Source of the DNA: G963422275 sp963422275
GTDB taxonomy: Bacteria; Pseudomonadota; Alphaproteobacteria; Rhodobacterales; Rhodobacteraceae
DNA length: 64,000 bases
Direction of reading: 5' to 3'
Assembly (NCBI GenBank): GCA_963422275.1
Contig: OY729418.1
Span: 1,488,001 to 1,552,000 of the forward strand
Shown here: positions 19,643-29,046 of the stretch, in pieces
Numbering within the stretch: the stretch's first letter is position 1
How the letters are laid out: each line of letters starts with the position of its first letter
Notes under the pieces: model-generated
Database searches by the model: none
The model's input: only the letters and a program-made list of their open reading frames with translations
Told to the model about the DNA's origin: nothing
Program-made: the position numbers and the translations under genes

Positions 19643-20419
19643 CTAGTTGTCTGGCTCCCTGCGCATCAACTCCGCCGCGAACATCTTGTACGCGGCGCTT
19701 CCGGCTGACCTGCGATCATAAGTCAGAGCTGTCATTCCGTGCGAGGGCGCCTCGCTAAGCCTTACGTTTCGCGGAATCACTGTATCGAAAACAAGCTCTT
19801 GAAGGTTCTTCCTAGCGTCTGCCTCAACCTGTTTGCTGAGGTTGTTTCTGCGGTCGCACATTGTCAAGAGAACTCCCGTTATTCGCAAGCTCGGATTCAC
19901 GAATTTCCGAACCTCGCGCACGGTCATTATGAGCTGCGACAGTCCCTCAAGAGCAAAAAACTCGGCCTGAAGGGGAACAAGCACCGAGTCCGCTGCCGCC
20001 ATCGCGTTGACCGTGAGCAGATTCAACGAAGGCGGGCAATCAATCAAGACGTAGTTGAAACCGATGGACCCTATGTCCTGCTCCGAAAGCGCGTCGTGCA
20101 GAAAGAACGCCCGCCTTTCGCTTTTTGCCATTTCGATGTCCGCCGAACTCAAGTCGGTGTTGGCCGGAATGATTTTCAGGTTGTCGACTCTCGTTGAGAG
20201 AATCGACTCTCTCAATGTGCGTTCTCTTGAAAGCACGTCGTGCGTGGTTGATCTGCGCATTTCTGGTTCGATGCCCAGCCCCGTGGAAGCGTTCCCCTGC
20301 GGGTCTATATCGATCACGAGCACCCTTGCGCCGACCGATGCCAACGCCGCGCCAAGATTCAGGACGGTCGTTGTCTTGCCAACCCCCCCCTTCTGGTTGG
20401 CAACTGCGATTGTTTTCAT
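19643..20419 (-). CDS. parA: Chromosome-partitioning ATPase ParA
   Basis: ParA is the Walker-type ATPase whose DNA-bound gradient moves ParB-parS complexes. The 258-residue protein begins with the deviant Walker A motif (ANQKGGVGKTTTVLNLGAAL), then VIDIDPQGNASTGLGI (Walker A' region) and VLIDCPPSLNLLTVNAM (Walker B). There is no N-terminal DNA-binding extension, as expected for a chromosomal ParA. It begins 6 bp after the rsmG stop, with AAGGG in the spacer. Confidence 0.97.
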   Translation of the reverse strand: MKTIAVANQKGGVGKTTTVLNLGAALASVGARVLVIDIDPQGNASTGLGIEPEMRRSTTHDVLSRERTLRESILSTRVDNLKIIPANTDLSSADIEMAKSERRAFFLHDALSEQDIGSIGFNYVLIDCPPSLNLLTVNAMAAADSVLVPLQAEFFALEGLSQLIMTVREVRKFVNPSLRITGVLLTMCDRRNNLSKQVEADARKNLQELVFDTVIPRNVRLSEAPSHGMTALTYDRRSAGSAAYKMFAAELMRREPDN

Positions 20420-20425
20420 AGACCC

Positions 20426-21064
20426 TTATTCAGCCACTGCGCGCCGACCGATGTCACTCAAGACCAGCACGGCACTTTCTTCCCTTGTGACGCTCGGCTC
20501 GTTCTCGATCGTGAATTCCCAGACATGCTCCGCTTCCTCGATCTCTACTTCATGCGATGCTCCTTTCGGGAAAACGCATGTACCGCCGGTCTTGAGATGA
20601 CGTTCCGCCAGCCCGACCAGCTTGATCAAGGAGGCGAGACCTCGGGAAGTCACAACATCGGCCTCCTGCGGGACGCACGATTCCACCCTACCGCTCACCA
20701 CCTCCACAGAAACACCTGTACAAATAGATACATGCCTCAGAAACTGGCATCGCCGCTGGTTCGCCTCGATCAACGCGAATTGCAGCTCGGGCCTCCTCTC
20801 GGCAGACATGACCGCGAGCACCATCCCGGGAAACCCGCCACCTGACCCAAGGTCGACGCCTGTCCTCGCCTCGTTCGGAAAATGTCGAAGCAACTGCGCG
20901 GAATCAAGGACATGCCGAAACCATATGTCTGCGAACGTTGATTTCGCGATCATGCCCGCACTTGGATTCCAAGCTTCCAGCAGGGACAAGTACAGTTCAA
21001 GCCGCTCTATTGTTTCACGTGAAACATTTTCGTGTTCCTGGAACTGCGCGGCATCGAATGTCAT
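20426..21064 (-). CDS. rsmG: 16S rRNA m7G527 methyltransferase RsmG
   Basis: RsmG (GidB) methylates G527 of 16S rRNA using S-adenosylmethionine. The protein has the Rossmann motif GVDLGSGGGFPGMVLA and ALIEANQRRCQFLRHV. The ATG at 21064 gives 212 residues; a TTG at 21073 overlapping the mnmG stop is the alternative. The N-terminal segment ENVSRETIERL is encoded by a perfect parS site (21011-21026), which alphaproteobacterial rsmG genes commonly contain. It follows mnmG with almost no gap and precedes parA. Confidence 0.95.
   Translation of the reverse strand: MTFDAAQFQEHENVSRETIERLELYLSLLEAWNPSAGMIAKSTFADIWFRHVLDSAQLLRHFPNEARTGVDLGSGGGFPGMVLAVMSAERRPELQFALIEANQRRCQFLRHVSICTGVSVEVVSGRVESCVPQEADVVTSRGLASLIKLVGLAERHLKTGGTCVFPKGASHEVEIEEAEHVWEFTIENEPSVTREESAVLVLSDIGRRAVAE
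21011..21026. promoter_or_regulatory. parS site inside rsmG
   Basis: The 16-bp palindrome TGTTTCACGTGAAACA is the exact ParB-binding consensus. It is embedded in rsmG codons for the VSRET segment. Confidence 0.95.
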
Positions 21065-21069
21065 CCCTT

Positions 21070-22947
21070 TCAAGCCAGGCGCCGGCGCTCCGAAAGGCGG
21101 ATGCGCGCCAGAATCAGAGCCATGGCCGGCGGCGTCATTCCCTCGATTCTTCCGGCCTGCCCCAGCGTTTCCGGCTTGGCAGAATCAAGCTTCGCGCACA
21201 ACTCGCCGGAGAGCCCCGAAATCGCCATGTAATCGATGTCGTCGGGAAGCGGCTGGTTTTCATCCCGGGCAAACGCTTCAATTTCTTTCCTTTGGCGCTC
21301 CTCGTAATTGGCATACAGCGAATCACGCTGGATTTGCATTGCCGTTCCGTCATCTATGTCGGCCAAATCGGGCCAGACCTCCGCGAGGACTCGCATATCC
21401 ACATTCTTGAATGACAGCAGTTCAATTCCTGACCTGCGCACCCCATCCTGGCTGACCTGAATGCCGAGCTTGGACGCTTGCTGCGGAGTCAGCGACTTTC
21501 CGGCAAGTCTGGTGCGCCCGGAGGCCAGTCTTCGCTCCTTGTCAGCGAAGGCACGATCTCTCGCCGTTGCAACGACCCCTAGTTCCATGCCCAATGGGGT
21601 CAATCTCTGGTCCGCATTGTCGGCTCTGAGCGAAAGCCGGTACTCCGCACGCGACGTGAACATTCTATAAGGTTCTGTAACGCCTCGGGTCACAAGGTCG
21701 TCAATCATGACGCCTATATAGGAGTCAGTTCGCGGAAACGACACTGATTCCCGTTCCGTTGCTGACATGGCTGCGTTCAACCCTGCAACCAGTCCTTGGG
21801 CCGCAGCCTCCTCGTATCCGGTCGTCCCGTTGATCTGGCCGGCAAGATACAACCCGGGCGCACAGCGCAGTTCCAGACTGCTCCGTAGTGCTTTGGGATC
21901 CACGAAGTCGTACTCGATCGCGTAGCCAGGCTGAAGTATCCTGACGCTTTCAAGCCCACGAATCGTTCTAACAAACTCCGACTGAACGTCGGCTGGCAGC
22001 GAAGTGGAAATTCCATTGGGATATACCGTATGATCGTCCAGACCTTCCGGCTCGAGGAATACCTGATGTGCGTCTTTTTCTCTGAAGCGAACAACCTTGT
22101 CCTCCACGGACGGGCAGTAACGGGGTCCCACGCTTTCGAAGTGGCCGCCGTAAATGGCAGAACGAGTCAGGTTCCTTTCAATGATTGCGTGAGTTGCTGC
22201 ATTGGTATGCGTGATCCCGCAGGAAATCTGCCGCACCGCTGGAGCGCGCGACAGGAACGAGAACATAACCGGAGAGTCGTCTCCTCGTTGCTCGTCCAGA
22301 ATGCCCCAGTCTATGCTTCGTCCATCGAGGCGCGGCGGTGTCCCGGTTTTCAGTCGTCCCATCGGAAGGCCAAGGCTTTCCATTCGTTGGGCCAATCTGA
22401 TTGTCGCCCTGTCACCCGCGCGTCCAGCTGGCGTTGCTGACTCTCCGATGCGGATCAAGCCACGGAGGAACGTTCCAGTCGTCAAAACAACCGAGCGCGC
22501 GCGGATTTCAGAACCATCCGCAAGCACAACTCCGGCAACGGTATCTCCATTCATCAGGAAATCCGCAACCTCTCCCTCGATAATCTCCAGATTCGAAATG
22601 CTCGACAATTCTCGCTGCATCGCAGTCCGATAGATCTTTCTGTCGATCTGGGCGCGAGGACCTTGCACTGCCGGGCCTTTGCGCCGGTTCAACAGGCGAA
22701 ACTGAATCCCCGACAAGTCGGCAATGCGGCCCATGACGCCATCGAGAGCATCGACTTCGCGCACAAGATGCCCTTTCCCAAGCCCGCCAATCGCTGGATT
22801 GCAGGACATCACGCCAATACCATCAAGTCGAAGAGTGACAAGTTCTGTCCTTGCGCCAGCCCTTGCTGACACCGCTGCCGCCTCTGCGCCAGCGTGACCG
22901 CCTCCTACCACAATCACGTCAAGATCAAATTGTTTCACGTGAAACAT
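21070..22947 (-). CDS. mnmG: tRNA uridine modification enzyme MnmG
   Basis: MnmG (GidA) with MnmE makes the cmnm5 modification at wobble uridine 34 of some tRNAs, using FAD and folate. The protein from 22947 has 625 residues. It opens with the FAD-binding motif (VIVVGGGHAGAEAAA), contains CNPAIGGLGKGHLV with the catalytic cysteine region, and ends with the helical C-terminal domain. The ATG at 22947 has GGGAAAGTGAGG upstream and starts 2 bp after the mnmE stop; a TTG at 22965 is less likely. Its first codons (MFHVKQ) are themselves part of a parS site. Confidence 0.96.
   Translation of the reverse strand: MFHVKQFDLDVIVVGGGHAGAEAAAVSARAGARTELVTLRLDGIGVMSCNPAIGGLGKGHLVREVDALDGVMGRIADLSGIQFRLLNRRKGPAVQGPRAQIDRKIYRTAMQRELSSISNLEIIEGEVADFLMNGDTVAGVVLADGSEIRARSVVLTTGTFLRGLIRIGESATPAGRAGDRATIRLAQRMESLGLPMGRLKTGTPPRLDGRSIDWGILDEQRGDDSPVMFSFLSRAPAVRQISCGITHTNAATHAIIERNLTRSAIYGGHFESVGPRYCPSVEDKVVRFREKDAHQVFLEPEGLDDHTVYPNGISTSLPADVQSEFVRTIRGLESVRILQPGYAIEYDFVDPKALRSSLELRCAPGLYLAGQINGTTGYEEAAAQGLVAGLNAAMSATERESVSFPRTDSYIGVMIDDLVTRGVTEPYRMFTSRAEYRLSLRADNADQRLTPLGMELGVVATARDRAFADKERRLASGRTRLAGKSLTPQQASKLGIQVSQDGVRRSGIELLSFKNVDMRVLAEVWPDLADIDDGTAMQIQRDSLYANYEERQRKEIEAFARDENQPLPDDIDYMAISGLSGELCAKLDSAKPETLGQAGRIEGMTPPAMALILARIRLSERRRLA
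22931..22946. promoter_or_regulatory. parS site at the mnmG start
   Basis: A second perfect TGTTTCACGTGAAACA overlaps the mnmG start codon region and encodes FHVK. With the site at 21011 it makes a two-site centromere about 1.9 kb apart. Confidence 0.95.
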
Positions 22948-22949
22948 CC

Positions 22950-24263
22950 TCACTTTCCCAAGCAAAAGCTGGCGAATATCTCGTCCAAGACATCTTCGAC
23001 ATGGACATGCCCGATGAGAGCATCAAGAGCCTGAACGGCCCTTCTTGTCTCCTCGACAGCGAGTTCCTCCATCCCCCCTTCGGCTGTTAACTCAAACTTT
23101 GCGGAATCCAAAGCCGAAACCGCAGATGCCATTGCAGATCTATGCCGCTCATTCGTCGCGGTCGCCACAACCGCCGCACGACTTCCAAGTTCAGTTGCCA
23201 CTCTCCTGATCATTTCTGGCACCCCTCGCCCCGTCTTTCCAGACACGGCATCAGAAACCGTATCGGGGAGCAGGTCCGCCTTGGAGCGCAGCAAAACATC
23301 TCCCTGCTTGGGCCGAAGACCGATTTCGGGCGAGACAGTTCCTTCAGTCAGGAATATCCGCAGGTCGGCCGCTGCCGCCCTGGATTTCGCACGCTCGACG
23401 CCTATCTCCTCAACGGGGTCATCCGCCTTTCGCAAGCCAGCGGTATCCAGAACGCTGACTGGCAGGCCTTCAAGATCCATCCGGACTTCGATCACATCCC
23501 TCGTCGTTCCGGCATACTCGGAAGTGATTGCCGCCTCCCTTCCCGCGAGATGGTTCAACAGCGTTGACTTTCCGGTGTTGGGGGGACCAACAATCGCCAC
23601 CTCGAACCCGTCGCGAATTCGTTCGGCAACTTTGGAGCCGCGCACTTCGGCATTGAGCTCGGACGTGACTGTCTTGATCAAATCCAGCGCTTCCAGCCGC
23701 ACATCTTCGGAAATCTCCTCGTCAGCAAAGTCGATGGGTGTTTCCAGCAATGCCATTGCGCGAACCAGCCCAGTCCGCCAGCCTTCCGTCTTCCGGCCAA
23801 GATTTCCTTCGAAAACACGCAGCGCCTGACGGCGTTGCGCCTCGGTTTCAGCGTCAATGAGATCGCCCAGACCTTCGACCTCCGCAAGGTCCATGCGGCC
23901 GTTCGCAAGCGCGCGAAGCGTGAATTCCCCGGGTTCTGCCATGCGAAAGCCCGGTCGGGAAGCCAGAGTCCGAAGCGCGGACCGAACAACGGCCTGACTG
24001 CCATGCAAATGAAACTCCACGATGTCCTCGCCCGTGTAGCTTCCGCCTTCCGGAAAATGGATGACAATTGCCTGATCAAGGGTCTCACCGTCCGCTCCGC
24101 ACAACTTCCGAAGTGCGGCGGTGCGGGGTTTCGGAATCGTTCCGCAGAACTCTTCGACTCCGTTTTTCGCACCCGGCCCAGAAATTCGGATTACAGCAAG
24201 CCCAGATTTGCCCGGTACGGTCGACAGGGCAAAAATCGTTCCGAAAGAACGGGTTGGTCTCAT
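22950..24263 (-). CDS. mnmE: tRNA modification GTPase MnmE
   Basis: MnmE (TrmE) is the GTPase partner of MnmG. The 437-residue protein has the N-terminal tetrahydrofolate-binding domain (FALSTVPGKSGLAVIRISG; EFHLHGSQAVV), a G domain with G1 VGPPNTGKSTLLNHLAG, G3 DTAGLRKADD, and the C-terminal SFCLGK ending that supplies the conserved cysteine of the CxGK motif. It heads the mnmE-mnmG-rsmG-parA-parB cluster. The 341 bp before it lie mostly under rho's end and a short spacer. Confidence 0.96.
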   Translation of the reverse strand: MRPTRSFGTIFALSTVPGKSGLAVIRISGPGAKNGVEEFCGTIPKPRTAALRKLCGADGETLDQAIVIHFPEGGSYTGEDIVEFHLHGSQAVVRSALRTLASRPGFRMAEPGEFTLRALANGRMDLAEVEGLGDLIDAETEAQRRQALRVFEGNLGRKTEGWRTGLVRAMALLETPIDFADEEISEDVRLEALDLIKTVTSELNAEVRGSKVAERIRDGFEVAIVGPPNTGKSTLLNHLAGREAAITSEYAGTTRDVIEVRMDLEGLPVSVLDTAGLRKADDPVEEIGVERAKSRAAAADLRIFLTEGTVSPEIGLRPKQGDVLLRSKADLLPDTVSDAVSGKTGRGVPEMIRRVATELGSRAAVVATATNERHRSAMASAVSALDSAKFELTAEGGMEELAVEETRRAVQALDALIGHVHVEDVLDEIFASFCLGK

Positions 24264-24332
24264 CTGAACCCGCCGTTCACATTACAGGAAATCGCTCTTT
24301 CATGTGCAACGGGCCGAAAATGCAGTAAACGT

Positions 24333-25604
24333 TCACGAATTCATCGATTCAAAAAAATTGGCGTTTGTCTTGGTTGTCCTCAGCTTTGACAGGAGGAACT
24401 CTATTGACTCCGCGGTCCCCATCGGATTGAGAATTCGCCTGAGGACGAACATCTTCTGCAGATCTTCCTTGGTTACAAGCAGATCCTCTTTTCGCGTTCC
24501 TGACTTCAGGATGTCGAACGCGGGGAAAATCCGCCTGTCCGCCACTTTCCGATCAAGGACAATTTCGGAATTGCCCGTTCCCTTGAATTCCTCGAAAATG
24601 ACCTCGTCCATTCGGCTTCCCGTATCGATCAACGCGGTAGCGATTATGGTGAGCGAGCCGCCTTCCTCGATATTTCTCGCGGCTCCGAAGAACCGCTTTG
24701 GTCGTTGCAGTGCATTGGCGTCGACGCCACCGCTCAGCACCTTCCCTGACGACGGAACCACCGCGTTGAATGCGCGCCCGAGCCTAGTGATAGAATCCAG
24801 CAAGATCACGACATCTTTCTTGTGCTCGACCAAACGTTTTGCTTTTTCAATGACCATTTCGGAAATTGTCACATGACGGGTTGCCGGCTCGTCAAAAGTG
24901 GACGAAATCACCTCGCCCCTGACGTTCCGTTGCATGTCGGTCACTTCCTCTGGACGTTCGTCAATAAGAAGAACAATCAGGAAGCACTCAGGATGATTTG
25001 CCTCAATTGAGTGGGCAATGTTTTGCAACAAAACAGTTTTCCCCGTTCGGGGCGGCGAAACAATCAGTGCTCTCTGGCCTTTGCCCAAAGGCGAGACAAG
25101 ATCAATGATCCTAGAGGAAAGGTCTTTAGATGAAGAATTCTGGAGTTCCATTCGAAGCCGCTCTTCAGGGTAAAGCGGTGTAAGGTTGTCGAAGTGCACC
25201 TTGTGCCTTCCGACTTTGGGTGCATCAAAATTGATGTCTGCAACCTTGACCAAACCGAAGTATTTTTCGTTGTCCTTCGGGGCTCGAATGACGCCATCGA
25301 CCACATCACCCTTTCGCAGACCAAATCTTCTGATCATGTCAGGGCTAACGTAGATGTCATCGGGTCCGGGAAGGTAATTCGCCTCTGGCGATCGCAAGAA
25401 ACCGAAACCGTCCTGCATTACTTCCAGAACACCGTCACCTTGGATTTCCCAACCTGCCTCGGCTTGGGCCTTCAATATCCCGAACATCATGTCTCCCTTC
25501 CGCATCACGGAAGCTTCAGCGATTTCAAGCTCTCCAGCGATCGCCAAGAGATCTGTCGGGGTTTTTTTCTTCAGTTCGGAAAGAGATATGGTTCCTGCGT
25601 TCAT
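24333..25604 (-). CDS. rho: Transcription termination factor Rho
   Basis: Rho is the hexameric RNA-dependent ATPase that ends transcription. The start at 25604 (MNAGTISLSELKKKTPTDLL) gives 423 residues, the usual length; longer frames begin at unsupported upstream codons. It has the RNA-binding cold-shock-like domain (GDGVLEVMQDGFGFLRS), Walker A (VSPPRTGKTVLLQNIA), Walker B (CFLIVLLIDERPEEVTDM) and LLDSITRLGRAFN. The rho, mnmE, mnmG, rsmG, par order is conserved in alphaproteobacteria near the origin. Confidence 0.97.
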   Translation of the reverse strand: MNAGTISLSELKKKTPTDLLAIAGELEIAEASVMRKGDMMFGILKAQAEAGWEIQGDGVLEVMQDGFGFLRSPEANYLPGPDDIYVSPDMIRRFGLRKGDVVDGVIRAPKDNEKYFGLVKVADINFDAPKVGRHKVHFDNLTPLYPEERLRMELQNSSSKDLSSRIIDLVSPLGKGQRALIVSPPRTGKTVLLQNIAHSIEANHPECFLIVLLIDERPEEVTDMQRNVRGEVISSTFDEPATRHVTISEMVIEKAKRLVEHKKDVVILLDSITRLGRAFNAVVPSSGKVLSGGVDANALQRPKRFFGAARNIEEGGSLTIIATALIDTGSRMDEVIFEEFKGTGNSEIVLDRKVADRRIFPAFDILKSGTRKEDLLVTKEDLQKMFVLRRILNPMGTAESIEFLLSKLRTTKTNANFFESMNS

Positions 25605-26261
25605 GGATCCAACTGCTTTTAAAGCGCCGAATTGCGTTCGGCTTTCAATTCGATGAGGGATTCTGGCAGACCGACCGGTCGCCGCAGAAAGCATTAGTGA
25701 CGGTTTTATCGCTTGTCAAGATTCATATACCGGCGATATTCAATTTCTCCTTGGCTGACATCCTGTCAACTCTTGTCAATGATGTCGTTGATCGTCTGGT
25801 CCCCCTTTTTTGTTTCACTAACATAGGATTTGTTCGGGAATATTCAAAACATTGAAGCTAGGGCAGTCACTTTTCAATTTTTCCGTTCGGCGGTGGCATG
25901 GACCATGCCGAGCAGGATGTCGGTGCAGAGAGCCGCCGTCTGCGTCCCAATATGCCCGTGCCTCATATCCAAAGGCTCAATTTGCAATCCGTGGGCATGC
26001 TGATGGATCGGGTGCGGTTTCGGGATTGGGTTTCAAAAATCGACGAGCTGACGACGGCACATTGCCAAGAGGCCTCTCTGGCGGCAATCGAGCTGGAGAT
26101 CGACAAGAATCTCCGCCGGCACCCCGATCCATGCCATCCGGGACAACCAGTCCACTCGCAAGCATGAACGGACAAACACCTTTCAGGCCATTGATCCTCG
26201 TTCATGATTTCACTGGCCCCGAAGCCACTTTTCTCCTCAAGGACGATTCGTCATGCTTTGC
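25605..26261. promoter_or_regulatory. rho upstream region with an IS1595-type remnant
   Basis: The rho promoter must lie in the first part, which is AT-rich; TTGACA-like hexamers are visible near 25760-25785 on the minus strand. From 25974 to about 26167 the plus strand carries a decayed end of the IS1595-type element seen at 46963: terminal GGCTCAATTTG, then a frame encoding VRFRDWVSKIDELTTA. Nothing else is recognised. Confidence 0.5.
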
Positions 26262-26714
26262 TCAGAACGGCTTCACAACAACAAGAATCACTATTGCGAT
26301 CATCAGAACCGACGGAACTTCATTAATCCATCGAAATTGCTTTCCACTCGTTTGGCAACAGCCTTCTTCCAGTTCTCGGCGCTTCCTCGCGAGATAGAAG
26401 TGAAACACAGTCATCAAGACTACCGCGAATATCTTGGTCCACGCCCAGCCCTCAGCCCAGTCCACTAGTCCCGGTGTGCCAACAAGCAAAAGCCCAAACA
26501 ACCAAGTCAGAAGCATGGCAGGAGTCATTATGATCTTCAGCAGTCGACGTTCCATTTTCTGAAACAGTTTGCTTGCATCGGTGTCCAAGCCAACCTCATG
26601 CTTGTGGTATGCGAACAGTCTCGGCAGATACAGCAGGCCAGCCAGCCAAGATATCACCGAAATGATGTGCAACGCTTTGATCCAAGGGTACAGTGTATGA
26701 AGGGCATCCATCAT
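26262..26714 (-). CDS. hemJ: Protoporphyrinogen IX oxidase HemJ
   Basis: HemJ is the membrane enzyme that oxidises protoporphyrinogen IX in many alphaproteobacteria. The 150-residue protein has four predicted membrane segments. It has the conserved histidines in WIKALHIISVISWLAGLLYL and RLFAYHKHE and the conserved MERRLLKIIMTPAML and AWTKIFAVVLMTVFHFYL segments. Length matches the family (about 145-185). Heme genes often lie next to rho and the origin in this class; hemE, its usual neighbour, is not in the window. Confidence 0.92.
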   Translation of the reverse strand: MMDALHTLYPWIKALHIISVISWLAGLLYLPRLFAYHKHEVGLDTDASKLFQKMERRLLKIIMTPAMLLTWLFGLLLVGTPGLVDWAEGWAWTKIFAVVLMTVFHFYLARKRRELEEGCCQTSGKQFRWINEVPSVLMIAIVILVVVKPF

Positions 26715-27066
26715 GGTTTGAACCTCACGACTAGTGGCTTGATTCCAAAATTTTGTTTTTTCGCTTTCTTGCGGCGATGATCGCCCTAGGGTTGACGGCC
26801 CAAGTGCTTGGACACGCCCTGTAAGTTACTCTCGTCGATGAAACAATTGATTGATCCCGTAACTCGCCAGCGGAGCGAAACATCCTGCGCTTGAGCCTCC
26901 AACGAGTCAGTTTGACGAACGCGTTCAGCACGAACTCGAGAGCGAGGTGCAATGAAATATCCAGTTCTTGGATCTAGGCCTTTTCATTGATCGACAGAAT
27001 TTGTCGGCATTTTACAAAACTGAACGTTCGGTTCGCTTCCAAATGCAACTGCAACGGTATAACTAA
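26715..27066. other. Spacer upstream of hemJ
   Basis: This 350-bp stretch should hold the hemJ promoter. No gene or complete mobile element is recognised. A CTAA at 27063-27066 is the left target duplication of copy D. Confidence 0.4.
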
Positions 27067-27822
27067 GAAACCTCTATTTGGGGAGTTTTTCTGGTTTGGC
27101 TGCGGAAACTGCCCCGAAGGCGTCAGGTCGCGACGTTGGCGGCCGTTCCCTCCAGATGGTGCACCAGACCCCGGAGATCAGTGCCGACGTGCAGCTTCAT
27201 CCCGAAATGCCACCGGTTCCCCTTTTTCATCCGGTGCATCTCCGGGTCGCGGGCGTTGCTCTCGTTCCCGGTCGACGACGACACCGAGATGATGGTGGCG
27301 TCAACGGTGCTGCCTTCCTTCAGCGGAACACCCCATTCGGCCAGGTGATTCCCGATCTCCCGAACAGCAACTGCGCCAGTCCGCGGCGTTCCAGCCGGTG
27401 ACTGAAGTCGGGATCGTCGTCTCGTCTGGAACCTTCTCAAGCACCGTCCCGGCAAGGCGCCGGACGCTCTCCGCCTCGCAAAGCAGGTCCTCCATCGCCG
27501 GATCGATCGGGTTGCAGAACGGCTGAACTTAATGTACGCGCAGCATCACCGACAGCGGATGCGGCTGTCGGTTCTTGCCGCCGCCCTGCGGATACGTCGG
27601 CGCATTGCGGGCTTCCAGTCGCGCCCAGGGGACCGGGCCGTCCATCCGCTCCGGAAAGACCTCGCGGCGCTTCTTGCGATCGCATTCGAGGCTGGCAAAG
27701 GTCAATTGCCGAAGGCGCTGCATGTCGTGCCCCCCCCCCGAAAGAAAGGCGTGGCGCAAGACAGCGAGTGCGCCCCGGATGCGCAATGCAACGCCCAAAA
27801 TCAGGCTGTATTCAGAGGTTCC
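27067..27822 (-). mobile_element. IS5-type element, copy D, internally deleted
   Basis: Left end GAAACCTCTATTT (one base changed from the type end) and right end TTCAGAGGTTCC are present. The length is 756 bp against 1223 bp for copy C. The target duplication is CTAA: 27063-27066 on the left and, on the right, CTA at 27823-27825 plus the A at 28670 beyond the nested element. The minus strand still encodes transposase pieces, including STVDATIISVSSSTGNE and KKGNRWHFGMKLHVG, but lacks the C-terminal third. Confidence 0.82.
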
Positions 27823-27825
27823 CTA

Positions 27826-28667
27826 GATAGTGTCGTCATGAGTGATGTTTATCTGCATTGTCTGTGGAACTCACTTGATGGTTTTTGGAGGCGGCTCATG
27901 GGAATGGCTCATCGGCGTCATGACATTTCGGACAGGGTCTGGCTGTTGCTGGAGCCTCGTCTGCCTGGCCGAGCGGGAAGTTGGGGTGGCGCAGGACAAT
28001 CGACGGTTCATCAATGCGATCTTCCGGGTTCTGCGCACCGGCGCTCCCTGGCGTGATTTGCCGCCAGACTGTGGCGACTGGAACAACACCCATCGCCGGT
28101 TCTGTCGCTGGCGGGACAAGGGGCTCTGGGGGGCGTTGCCGGAGCATCTGGTGGATGAGCCGGACTGCAAGTGGCTGATGATTGACGCCAGTCATCTCAA
28201 GGTGCATCCCCGTGCGAGCGGTGCGGTCGGTGGCCATCAGGCGATGGGTCGCGCAAAAGGGGGCTGAACGCGAAGCTGCATCTGGCTGTGGACGCGCATG
28301 GGATGCCGGTGCGGGTGTTGGCGACCGAGGGGACGGCAGCGGATTGCCGTCAAGCGGTCGAGCTGATTGAAGGGATGGATGCCGAGCGCTTGTTGGCGGA
28401 CAAGGCCTGTGGCACGAATGCCATCCTGTCTTGTTGCGAGGAGCATGAAGTCATTCCAGCGGTTCCGCCGAAGCGCAACCGCAAGCGCCCCAGAGCGCAG
28501 ATGTCGATCTCTGCCGGCACCGGCATCTGGTGGAGAACGCCTTTCCGTGGCTCAAGCGCTGGCGTGGGATTGCCACGCGACACGCCAGGGGAATGCCGCA
28601 TCGTTTCTTGCCGCGGTGCAGATCCGGTGTCTGGCGCTCCAGGCTGGCATTTCATGACGACACTATC
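27826..28667 (+). mobile_element. IS427-like element nested in copy D's target duplication
   Basis: The 842-bp element has perfect 17-bp terminal repeats (GATAGTGTCGTCATGA at the left, its complement at the right) and TA on both sides (27824-27825 and 28668-28669). The TA is the centre of copy D's right CTAA duplication, exactly the arrangement seen at 13242. Confidence 0.85.
27899..28660 (+). pseudogene. IS427-type transposase, two frames plus two frameshifts
   Basis: The translation follows an IS5-family (IS427 group) transposase: HDISDRVWLLLEPRLPGR, then FINAIFRVLRTGAPWRDLPP, LMIDASHLKVHPRASG, LLADKACGTNAIL and LVENAFPWLKRWRGIATR. At 28255-28263 the run AAAAGGGGG would allow the normal minus-one frameshift between the two halves (AKGG to LNAKLHLAVD). 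Two further frame changes, near 27990 and 28497, are real damage, so the gene is dead. Confidence 0.75.
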
Positions 28668-29046
28668 TAAGGGGATATTTGAGAAGCAAGCCGGGTATCT
28701 GCCATATCTATATCTGCAACAGACCAAATGCGCGGGCTGCAAGGGCAGATCAAAGCGCTGGAGTAGAAGGTTGGTGCTTTGCGTGTGCCTTTTGATCGTA
28801 GACAGAAAGGGACAAGGCGGTCTGAGATAGAAGTGTTGGTGACTGAGGGACAAGGTGACCAGCCTGACGCACAGGCCCGGATGTTCAAGCTTATCAGAAT
28901 GCCACGGCCCGTGTGGATCAGTTTTGGAGAGGGCTGCTGGCGATTAGACGTGTTTTGTACTTGATCGCGCCGTTCGTATTGCTCATGGATTTTTCTTCCT
29001 TGTGGAATATATATGGTGTAGTATTTCTACATGAATGGAGGAGGTC
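28668..29046. other. Spacer before the RES/Xre pair
   Basis: The first 300 bp show no recognisable gene; a frame near 28779 reads VPFDRRQKGTRRSEIEVLV but cannot be assigned. The last 60 bp are AT-rich and hold the promoter and candidate operator of the toxin-antitoxin pair. Confidence 0.35.
29017..29031. promoter_or_regulatory. Candidate operator of the Xre/RES pair
   Basis: An inverted repeat TGTAG-TATTT-CTACA lies 15 bp upstream of the antitoxin start, next to an AT-rich promoter-like stretch (ATATATATGG). Xre/MbcA-type antitoxins autorepress, so this is a plausible binding site. Confidence 0.45.

Noticed and set aside
20622..21410. 262-codon plus-strand frame across rsmG/mnmG
   Set aside because: Antisense shadow of two well-supported genes.
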